This document shows, piece by piece, positions 18,995-26,356 of a stretch of DNA of 64,000 bases. The position numbers and the translations under genes were made by a program. The notes under the pieces are model-generated. The model worked only from the letters and a program-made list of their open reading frames with translations, did not search any database and had not been told where the DNA came from. Numbering within the stretch: position 1 is the first letter of the stretch; each line of letters begins with the position of its first letter. Source of the DNA: Phocaeicola vulgatus ATCC 8482 (GTDB lineage: Bacteria; Bacteroidota; Bacteroidia; Bacteroidales; Bacteroidaceae); the NCBI RefSeq assembly GCF_000012825.1, contig NC_009614.1, positions 2,604,001 to 2,668,000 on the forward strand, read 5' to 3'.

Positions 18995-19084
18995 GTAGGG
19001 AGTGGATTAAAATTGTTTAACCTTAAAATTAAAAGTATGAATAGAATTAGAGCTGTAATACTGTAATAGGGGTACGAAAGGGAT

Positions 19085-19170
19085 GAAAAAGAAAAGGTGG
19101 GAAGATATAGGGATTTTCCCACCTTGATGAAATCTCTTTTTCGACTTACGATTGTGAGTGCGCTTTTAGA
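19085..19170 (-). ncRNA. Antisense small RNA in the susC-2 leader
   Basis: On the minus strand a -7 box TAACTTTG (19176-19183) is followed about 50 nt later by a perfect 9-bp hairpin, AGGTGGGAA (19095-19103) with TTCCCACCT (19116-19124), and then TTTTCTTTTTC. This predicts an RNA of about 85 nt. It runs opposite to the susC-2 leader in an ECF sigma / anti-sigma / susC locus. Cis-encoded antisense RNAs that repress susC have been described in exactly this position in Bacteroides fragilis (DonS type). No clear -33 box is visible, so the promoter is weaker than for the other two RNAs. Confidence 0.6.
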
Positions 19171-19175
19171 GAATG

Positions 19176-19183
19176 CAAAGTTA
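19176..19183 (-). promoter_or_regulatory. -7 box of the susC-2 antisense RNA
   Basis: TAACTTTG on the minus strand matches TAnnTTTG. Confidence 0.5.
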
Positions 19184-19243
19184 ATGATTTTTCTCTTTAA
19201 AAGCTAAGTTCATTTAATTTTTTAATTAATAAATTACTAATTT

Positions 19244-22200
19244 ATGAAAAACAAGAGAAAGGCCATATTATTGGTCGGGGCTTTGCTTTGCCTTAATTTG
19301 AATATCTTCTCACAGAATATACCATTGAAAATGAATAAAGTATCGGTGAAAAAAGCTATGACTGAGCTAAAAGAAAAAAGTGGATATTCATTTGTGTATA
19401 TAGCTGGGGATTTAGATACGAAAAAGATTGTTGATATAGACGCTGAGCAACTGCAAGAAGTTATTGAGCAAATCTTGGAAGGACAAAATGTTTCTTATGA
19501 GATAAAAGATAAAAATATCATTATTCGGAAGAAGGAAGTAGAACAGTCCATGTTGAACGAGAAAAAATTACAAGATATTTCAGGGCTTGTGATGGATGTT
19601 ATGGGAGAACCTATCGTAGGAGTTAATGTGATGGAAAAGGGGACTACTAATGGTACTATTACTGATATGGATGGTAAGTTTTTACTTAAAGCTCCTGCGA
19701 ATGCAACTCTTATTATTAGTTTTATCGGTTATAAGACTCTTGCTGTTAATTTGGAAGGGGAAAAGAATGTGAATATAACTCTGAAAGAGGATTTGGAACA
19801 ATTAGATGAAGTGGTGGTGGTTGGTTATGGAACTCAAAAAAAATCTAGTTTGACAGCATCCGTGGCGACAGTGCCTGCAAAAGAACTGAGTAAACAGATG
19901 GGGCATTCTGTTGCAGCTGCTTTGCAGGGGAGGGCTCCAGGAGTAGAAATATTGCAAAAGGGGGGAGAAGCTGGGGCAGATATCAAGATACTTGTTCGGG
20001 GAGCAGGTACATTTGGTGCTACTGAACCTTTATATGTTATTGATGGTGCATTTTCTAATAATGGGCTAAATTCGTTGAATCCTTCAGATATTGAATCAAT
20101 AGAAATCCTGAAGGATGGTTCGGCGGCTGCCATTTATGGCTCTCGCGCTGCAAATGGGGTTGTGCTGATAACTACCAAGCATGGTCAAAAAGGTAAAGCA
20201 AAAGTTGAAATTTCTGCAAACTATTCTTTGCAGACTCCTTCTAAATATCTTGATTTTCTAGATGCAAATGAGCATCGCGAATATACTAAGCAAATTGTTG
20301 CAAATTCAACAAACCAGACTCAAGCTCCAGAAAATATTCATCCTACTAATCCTGATATTAATACTGACTGGCAAGATGCATATCTAAGAAATGCTCCTAT
20401 GTATAATTTGAATGCTTCAATTTCTGGTGGTGGTGAATATTCAACTTTTAATACAAGTTTGGGGTATTTTGATCAGCAAGGTATTATGGAATTTTCTGGT
20501 TTTAAGAAATATAATGCACGTGTCAATGGAACGTTTAAGAAAGGACGTTTGACTGTTAGTGAAACTCTTTCTGCTGCTTTTACAAATAAGGAGCCTCAAG
20601 TAAGGATGGTGATGGGGATTCCTACTGTTCCAATGACTGATGTAGAGGGAAGGTATGTATCTGCAGGTAAAGATTATTATGTAAATGAAGGAAAAGTTAC
20701 TAATCCGTTTGCATCTTATTCCAATACTGTTCGAAGAAATAAAACAGTTAATGTTACTGGTAGTTTGAATATAGGACTGAATTTATATAAAGGATTGGAT
20801 TATAAGCTACTACTTGGAGGTGACTATATATCAACAAATAATATATCTCGGTCCATTGCTTTTGACTCCAATTGGGATGAGAATGGTAATGCAGATCCTG
20901 ATTATAGCAGAACGATTAATTCACTATCTGAAAGTCGTGGACAGCGATTTAGTTATACAATTGATAACATTTTGACTTATAAGAATATGTTTGCTGGTCA
21001 TACTATTGACGCAATGGTAGGTACAAGTTGGATGAGAGAATACTATAGAACTATGGGGATTGGTTCTGGTTCTACAGATTTGGGTGGTCCTAATATTACT
21101 ATTTTTAATGGGAAAGGAGATATAACAAGTGAAGAATACAATTCAGCTTTACTCTCCTTTTTTGCTCGCTTGAACTATGACTATAAGGAGCGTTATCTTG
21201 TTTCTGCAAGTATTCGTAGTGATAAATCTTCCAAATTTGCTAAAGGAAATAGGGTCGGTTACTTTCCTTCGGTTTCAGTGGGTTGGAATATACATGAAGA
21301 GAATTTTTTTAATATAGAATGGATAAGTAAAATGAAGATTAGAGCTAGTTATGGTGAATTAGGAGCTAATTTTATAGATTCATATTCTTTCCTTTCTACG
21401 GCTTATGGTCCAATACCTTCTGTATTCGGTGAAAATCAGATTGGTCAAAGTAGTGTGATGAATGGTTATGTAACCAAATTTGCTCAGGAAAATTTGACTT
21501 GGGAAAAATCAATATCTAAAAACGTAGCATTGGAAATGGCTTTTCTGAATAATAAAATTTCTTTTACAGCTGAATATTTTTGGAAAGATAATAATGACTT
21601 ACTTGCTCCATTACTTCCATTAGCATCGTCAGGGCAAACCATTATGACTAATGGGGGGGATTTGCCAGTCTTTAATTCTGCATCTGTTGAAAATAAAGGT
21701 TTTGAATTTACGGTAGGTTATCGTAATAATTGGAAGGATTGGAGTTTGGATGTTACTGCCAATATTTCGGCATTAAGAAATAAAGTAAAGAGTTTGGGTG
21801 AGGGAGTACAACCCATTAAGGCAGAGGTGATGATGAGTGGTTCTTTTAATGACCGTCCTACTATTACTAAACCGGGCTTGCCTATTGGTACCTTTTGGGG
21901 ATATGTGGTGGAAGGTTTTGATAATGATGGTAATTTTATTTTTCAGGATAATAATGGTAGTGTGAATGGTGTATTGACAGGAAAACCGGATGGGAAGATT
22001 GATGAGAATGATAAAACGGATATTGGTAATCCTCATCCGGATTTTACTTATGGTTTAAATATAAATGTAGGTTATAAGAATTGGGATTTGACTGCTTTTT
22101 TCCAAGGAACGCAAGGTAACGATATTTTTGCTTTAATGAAATATGATTGGTATTTTGGAGGAGCTAATAGTGCTACCCTAAAGGATGCTTTCTATAATTC

Positions 22201-22564
22201 ATGGACTCCGCAAAATCCTAATGCAGAAGCTCCTAAACTGAATAGTAAAAACAGTTCTGGCATAAACTCGCTTCCAAGTACATTCTATGTGGAGGATGGT
22301 TCTTATTTCAGATGCAAGAATCTACAAATCGGTTATTCCTTTAATAAGAAATTATTGCAAAAATTCCATATAGAATCATTTAGAATATATGCGGGGGTAC
22401 AAAATTTATTCACTATCACAAAATATCCCTTGTATGATCCCGAAGTTAGTTCAAACGTGTTGTTTGACAGAGGTGTGGATGGTTTCTGGCAAGCACAGGA
22501 AAGTCCTCATGAAGCAACAATGAATTCTAGAGTATATAATCTTGGTGTCAATTTAACTTTCTAA
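19244..22564 (+). CDS. SusC-like TonB-dependent transducer with STN domain
   Basis: 1106 residues. Signal peptide 1-23 (LLVGALLCLNLNIFSQ). An STN domain (about 27-95, KVSVKKAMTELKEKSGYSFVY to EIKDKNIIIRKKE) marks it as a transducer that signals to the FecR anti-sigma factor. Then come a carboxypeptidase-regulatory-like domain (about 112-190, VVGYGTQKKSSLTASVATV just after), the TonB plug ending LKDGSAAAIYGSRAANGVV, and a barrel ending in NLTF. It imports a glycan together with SusD-2. ATG 19244 begins ATGAAAAACA, and TATGAAAAACA (19243-19253) matches the core of the two sRNAs over 11 nt. susD-2 follows after 13 nt. Confidence 0.95.
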   Translation: MKNKRKAILLVGALLCLNLNIFSQNIPLKMNKVSVKKAMTELKEKSGYSFVYIAGDLDTKKIVDIDAEQLQEVIEQILEGQNVSYEIKDKNIIIRKKEVEQSMLNEKKLQDISGLVMDVMGEPIVGVNVMEKGTTNGTITDMDGKFLLKAPANATLIISFIGYKTLAVNLEGEKNVNITLKEDLEQLDEVVVVGYGTQKKSSLTASVATVPAKELSKQMGHSVAAALQGRAPGVEILQKGGEAGADIKILVRGAGTFGATEPLYVIDGAFSNNGLNSLNPSDIESIEILKDGSAAAIYGSRAANGVVLITTKHGQKGKAKVEISANYSLQTPSKYLDFLDANEHREYTKQIVANSTNQTQAPENIHPTNPDINTDWQDAYLRNAPMYNLNASISGGGEYSTFNTSLGYFDQQGIMEFSGFKKYNARVNGTFKKGRLTVSETLSAAFTNKEPQVRMVMGIPTVPMTDVEGRYVSAGKDYYVNEGKVTNPFASYSNTVRRNKTVNVTGSLNIGLNLYKGLDYKLLLGGDYISTNNISRSIAFDSNWDENGNADPDYSRTINSLSESRGQRFSYTIDNILTYKNMFAGHTIDAMVGTSWMREYYRTMGIGSGSTDLGGPNITIFNGKGDITSEEYNSALLSFFARLNYDYKERYLVSASIRSDKSSKFAKGNRVGYFPSVSVGWNIHEENFFNIEWISKMKIRASYGELGANFIDSYSFLSTAYGPIPSVFGENQIGQSSVMNGYVTKFAQENLTWEKSISKNVALEMAFLNNKISFTAEYFWKDNNDLLAPLLPLASSGQTIMTNGGDLPVFNSASVENKGFEFTVGYRNNWKDWSLDVTANISALRNKVKSLGEGVQPIKAEVMMSGSFNDRPTITKPGLPIGTFWGYVVEGFDNDGNFIFQDNNGSVNGVLTGKPDGKIDENDKTDIGNPHPDFTYGLNINVGYKNWDLTAFFQGTQGNDIFALMKYDWYFGGANSATLKDAFYNSWTPQNPNAEAPKLNSKNSSGINSLPSTFYVEDGSYFRCKNLQIGYSFNKKLLQKFHIESFRIYAGVQNLFTITKYPLYDPEVSSNVLFDRGVDGFWQAQESPHEATMNSRVYNLGVNLTF

Positions 22565-22577
22565 AAACAGAATAAGT

Positions 22578-24266
22578 ATGAAAATAATGTTGCGTAAAAT
22601 TATAGTTATCATTATCAGTTTTGTAACTATTGGAATGATGGGCTCATGTGAAGATATTTTTAATGATTTGGCGGTGAATCCTAATCAATCAGACGTTAAT
22701 TCATTTTATACTACACTAGAAAATTGTAATAAGGGAATTCTTGGTATCTATGGGTATATTTCGACTCCTCGTAATTTGGGAGCTTGTGGATTTGGTTTGA
22801 TGTTGACTCGTAGTGATGAGGGGTGTTCGGTAGCTGATTATGGAGTACCAGGTGCTTATAATGAAGAGTTTACCCCTTCTTATTATTCATTGGTTCAACC
22901 TTTTCAGTTAATGTATACAGCTGCTTCCCAAGCTAACCAAATGATTGAAAGTCTTACTGAAATAGAATTCAGCAATAAAGAATTACAGGATGCATATTTG
23001 GGGGAGGCTTATTTTCTTCGTGCATTTACACATTTCTTTTTATTCATCAATTATAGGAATATTCCTTTGATTAAAGAATTGCCTAAGGCTCCTAATGAAT
23101 ATAAGCCTCAGGCAACACCTGAAGAGGCTTGGGATTTTATTATAGATGATCTGATCAAAGCTAAAGATTTACTTCCTGACAAGAATTTTTGGGATGCTAA
23201 AAATAAAGGACGTGTGACGAAAGCTTCTGCTTATGCACTTTTGGGTAAGTCATATCTTTATAGATCCGGTATTGAACCCAAATATGGAACTTCACAAACA
23301 ACTTATTATAATGAGGCTGCTGCGGCTTTTGCAGAAATCATTAATGGTAATTGTGGAAACTACAGATTGGTAGATGACTATTCATGGAACTTTGATGTGG
23401 CACATGAAAATAATGATGAATCTATTTTTGAAGTACAATTTGTCGGAGTGTTGAATACAGGATTTAACCCAGGATTTGTGGACAGTGGGTTGTTCAATGA
23501 TGTCCGGTGTAAAATGTGTATAATGAATAGAAGTAGAAATTCGAATAGTTCTGCACAGGTTATGCACAATTGGTTATATGATAAATTTGTAGCGTCAAAA
23601 ACAGTGACAGGAGAAACTGATCCACGTATGTTTGGTTCGTTTGTTTTTAATGATAATGTATCGGAGATTATACGTCCGAAAGGTATGAAGGTTACTTTTC
23701 TTGAAGGGAAGGATTGGGAAGCAGAAATGGGTTCAAAGGAAGGAACATTTGGTGAACAATATGAGTTGGCAATGGGATATAAAATGTGTAGTAGGAAATG
23801 GTTGGATTGGACCTTACCTCCGACAGATGATGCTGGTGGGCATTTTTTTAATGGACGTGCACAAGGAGTAAACTGGAGAATGATTCGTTATTCGGATGTT
23901 TTGCTGATGTATGCTGAAGCTGTAGTAATGGGAGGGAAAGCCACTGCAAACATAACCCCGTTAGAAGCAATAAACAAAGTACGCGATAGGGTAGGAGTAC
24001 CTCATGTAACAGAAGCTAATATGAGAACTATTGAAGATGAACGTATTCTAGAACTTACCTATGAAGGCTTCCGATTCTTTGACTTGCTTCGTTGGGGTAA
24101 AGTAGTAGAGCGTTTTCGCGAATTGGAAAATACTGATCCTTTGTTTAAAAGGTTTAGCAGGGCTCAATATATGGGGTTTAAGGAAAATAAGAATGAATGG
24201 GTTCCATTGCCAATTGATGAAGTAGAGGGTAATCCATATATCACTAAAAATAATCCAGGATGGTAA
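22578..24266 (+). CDS. RagB/SusD-family surface lipoprotein
   Basis: 562 residues. The lipobox Cys at residue 24 (IGMMGSC) is followed by acidic ED, as in Bacteroidetes lipoproteins exported to the surface. The TPR-like helices of the SusD fold are seen in EAYFLRAFTHFFLFINYRNIPL and SAYALLGKSYLYRS. The C-terminal conserved part has NKVRDRVGVPHV, DERILELTYEGFRFFDLLRWG and WVPLPIDEVEGNP. It is the glycan-binding lid of SusC-2, co-transcribed with it. The frame of the next gene overlaps the last codons only if an upstream ATG is used. Confidence 0.95.
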   Translation: MKIMLRKIIVIIISFVTIGMMGSCEDIFNDLAVNPNQSDVNSFYTTLENCNKGILGIYGYISTPRNLGACGFGLMLTRSDEGCSVADYGVPGAYNEEFTPSYYSLVQPFQLMYTAASQANQMIESLTEIEFSNKELQDAYLGEAYFLRAFTHFFLFINYRNIPLIKELPKAPNEYKPQATPEEAWDFIIDDLIKAKDLLPDKNFWDAKNKGRVTKASAYALLGKSYLYRSGIEPKYGTSQTTYYNEAAAAFAEIINGNCGNYRLVDDYSWNFDVAHENNDESIFEVQFVGVLNTGFNPGFVDSGLFNDVRCKMCIMNRSRNSNSSAQVMHNWLYDKFVASKTVTGETDPRMFGSFVFNDNVSEIIRPKGMKVTFLEGKDWEAEMGSKEGTFGEQYELAMGYKMCSRKWLDWTLPPTDDAGGHFFNGRAQGVNWRMIRYSDVLLMYAEAVVMGGKATANITPLEAINKVRDRVGVPHVTEANMRTIEDERILELTYEGFRFFDLLRWGKVVERFRELENTDPLFKRFSRAQYMGFKENKNEWVPLPIDEVEGNPYITKNNPGW

Positions 24267-24283
24267 TTAAAAATAGAATAATT

Positions 24284-25960
24284 ATGAAAGTATTTTATTA
24301 TATTATATGTGCAGCTTGCTTTGCCGGCTGTGTGTCATCTTCCAATGATAAAACGGTGAAAGAGAATGGTAGAACATTGCATAATGGCATTGTGCTGCCC
24401 GAGCAATGGCCTCCTAGTATGATTGATGATGGAGTACGTCGCGAAATGTCTTTACCTTATATTTCAAACAAACCGACTGTTATTTCTGTAAATCTAGGAC
24501 GCCAATTATTCGTTGATGATTTTTTAATTGCAGAAACAGATATGGAGCGTGTTTCCCATAAGGCTATGTTCTATGAGAATAATCCGGTACTTGCTCCGGA
24601 TAAGGAGTGGGAATACACTTTTGAACGTGCTCCTTATGCTGCTCCTTTCAGTGATGGAATATGGTATGATGAAAGCGAACAAAAATTTAAAATGTGGTAT
24701 TTGGCTGGTGCCGGATCTATGCACAAACATCGTCAAAGCTTTTATACTTGTTATGCGGAGTCAAAAGATGGGAAGCATTGGGAAAAAGTGAATATGGATA
24801 TAGTGCCGGGTACGAATATTGTAGATACTTGTGATCGGGATGCGGCTACAGTTTGGCTCGATAAAATGTGTCCAGAACCAGAAAAACGTTTCAAACTCTT
24901 CAATGTGGAAAAACATAGTGGAGGATGGAAAATAATTTTAAAATATTCAAAAGATGGTATTCATTGGTCGGAAGGAGTTGCGCAATCAGGACCGGTGGGG
25001 GATCGTACCACTGCTTTCTATAATCCGTTTACTCAAAAATGGGCTATTAGTCTACGGCAGGGGAGTAAAGCAGACGGACGCTCTAGAGGCTATTTGGAAA
25101 ATGAAGATCCAGAGATGGCAGTTAGCGTGGCGCATTCATTGGCTAAAGGAATAAAGGATAAAAATATAGTTTTGTGGTTTACTCCTTCCGATAAGGAACT
25201 GCCACATCCTGAATTTCCTGATGTGCGTCCAGCCATTTATAATTTTGATGCTATGCCTTATGAAAGTGTTATGCTAGGGTTCTATGCTATGTGGAAAGGA
25301 CCAGAGAATGATCTCTGTGGTAAGTTAGGTATTCAGAAAAGAAATGAAATAGGGATGGGATATAGTCGGGATGGTTTTCATTTTTATCGTCCCAGTTATG
25401 AACCTGTTATGGGAGTAAATGAAACGGAAGGGGCATGGAATTGGGGAAATATGCAGTCTGTTATTGGCGTACCTCTCATTGTTGGTGATTCTTTGTATTT
25501 GTATTCTAGTGGAAGAATGAAGAATAAAGTGATGTGGGATGGATTTACTTCTACTGGGTTGGCAACTTTACGTCGTGATGGGTTCGTTTCCATGCATACA
25601 GACACAGAAGGGGTACTTGTTACCGAGAAAATAAAGTTTGATGGTAATCATTTTTTTGTGAATGCACAAGCAAAGGATTTGCAGGTGGAGATAATGGATG
25701 AAAATGGTAATGTGATTACGGGATTTTCCAGAGAGGATTGTAAGGAAATGAATGATTTGAACAGTACTAAACAATTGGTAACTTGGAAATCAGGTAAAAA
25801 ACTTGCTGCTCTTTCAGGCAAGATAGTTAAAGTGAAGTTTTATGTTACTTGTGGCGATTTATATGCTTTTTGGATTTCTCCATGGGACACAGGAGAAAGT
25901 AGGGGATATACAGGTGGTGGTGGTCCGGGACTCAATCCTTGTGGAATCGATATTAAATAA
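24284..25960 (+). CDS. Lipoprotein beta-propeller glycoside hydrolase-like protein
   Basis: About 558 residues. The lipobox is at residue 16 (ICAACFAGC), so ATG 24284 is preferred over ATG 24260, which would bury the signal peptide. The body has repeated propeller-type motifs: LFVDDFLIAETDMERV, NPVLAPDKEWE, FSDGIWYDESEQKFKMWYLAG, YAESKDGKHWEK, YSKDGIHWSEG, and GYSRDGFHFYRP. These resemble the five-bladed GH32/GH43/GH68-like folds, and a beta-sandwich-like tail follows. No assigned GH family or catalytic triad could be confirmed. As the only enzyme-like product in the ECF/SusCD unit, it probably acts on the imported glycan at the surface or in the periplasm. Confidence 0.7.
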   Translation: MKVFYYIICAACFAGCVSSSNDKTVKENGRTLHNGIVLPEQWPPSMIDDGVRREMSLPYISNKPTVISVNLGRQLFVDDFLIAETDMERVSHKAMFYENNPVLAPDKEWEYTFERAPYAAPFSDGIWYDESEQKFKMWYLAGAGSMHKHRQSFYTCYAESKDGKHWEKVNMDIVPGTNIVDTCDRDAATVWLDKMCPEPEKRFKLFNVEKHSGGWKIILKYSKDGIHWSEGVAQSGPVGDRTTAFYNPFTQKWAISLRQGSKADGRSRGYLENEDPEMAVSVAHSLAKGIKDKNIVLWFTPSDKELPHPEFPDVRPAIYNFDAMPYESVMLGFYAMWKGPENDLCGKLGIQKRNEIGMGYSRDGFHFYRPSYEPVMGVNETEGAWNWGNMQSVIGVPLIVGDSLYLYSSGRMKNKVMWDGFTSTGLATLRRDGFVSMHTDTEGVLVTEKIKFDGNHFFVNAQAKDLQVEIMDENGNVITGFSREDCKEMNDLNSTKQLVTWKSGKKLAALSGKIVKVKFYVTCGDLYAFWISPWDTGESRGYTGGGGPGLNPCGIDIK

Positions 25961-26007
25961 CTGATATGTGTAAAACATAGTTGTGTTACGTCGTGTATTT
26001 TGTTGGT

Positions 26008-26040
26008 GGCTGCTTCATGAGAATGAAGCAGTCATTTTTT
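26008..26040 (+). terminator. Terminator of the susC-2 operon
   Basis: An 11-bp stem (26008-26018 with 26023-26033, one G-U) with a GAGA tetraloop is followed by ATTTTTT. Confidence 0.85.
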
Positions 26041-26106
26041 GTATTACAGATAAATTTTGCTTGGTTGAGCTAAGTCAATATTTAAGTATGAGGAAAATGT
26101 AGACAT

Positions 26107-26170
26107 AAAAAAAGGAGCAACGCCTTGCTCCAACCTTTGTTAACCTTAAATCTAATACTATGAAAAACAC
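26107..26170 (-). ncRNA. Small RNA, copy 2 of a paralogous pair
   Basis: A predicted RNA of about 63 nt. Plus-strand 26136-26170 matches sRNA-1 at all 35 positions. The 3' end is a perfect 7-bp hairpin, GGAGCAA (26114-26120) with TTGCTCC (26125-26131), loop CGCC, then seven U on the minus strand (A26107-A26113). The stem sequence is unrelated to that of sRNA-1 although size and position agree. The promoter is an exact consensus. The two copies flank the region from the SGNH gene to the end of the susC-2 operon. Confidence 0.78.
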
Positions 26171-26174
26171 GTTG

Positions 26175-26205
26175 CAAAGGTACGTGTTTTAGTGGATTTT
26201 GCAAA
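26175..26205 (-). promoter_or_regulatory. Promoter of sRNA-2
   Basis: Minus strand: TTTG (26202-26205), 19 nt, TACCTTTG (26175-26182). Perfect -33 and -7 boxes; the start is predicted at about 26168-26170. Confidence 0.8.
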
Positions 26206-26294
26206 TAAAACAACTAAAAAAATATGTTTTCTAACACGTTTTAATACTTTTGTCCTATTTGTTAAGGATGAGGACTTTTTTTATTTACTTGTAT

Positions 26295-26327
26295 TTTGTC
26301 TTTTTTACATATAAAACCGTATATTTG
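26295..26327 (+). promoter_or_regulatory. Promoter of the ABC-F gene
   Basis: TTTG (26295-26298), 21 nt, TATATTTG (26320-26327). The predicted leader is about 23 nt. Confidence 0.65.
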
Positions 26328-26356
26328 TTGCCACTTTTGCAAAAGGATAAAAACGA

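Larger units (their letters stand above)
18995..19243. other. susC-2 leader region
   Basis: 249 bp between the anti-sigma gene and susC-2. On the minus strand it holds the antisense RNA unit at 19085-19170. At 19013-19041 the plus strand partly resembles the sRNA core (TTGTTTAACCTTAAA and GTATGAA) but without promoter or hairpin. No exact plus-strand TAnnTTTG is seen, as expected if an ECF sigma transcribes susC-2. Confidence 0.5.
25961..26356. other. Intergenic region holding sRNA-2
   Basis: 396 bp. From left to right: the susC-2 operon terminator, the minus-strand sRNA-2 unit ending towards that terminator, its promoter, and the promoter of the ABC-F gene. sRNA-2 and the ABC-F gene are divergent. 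Confidence 0.6.
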
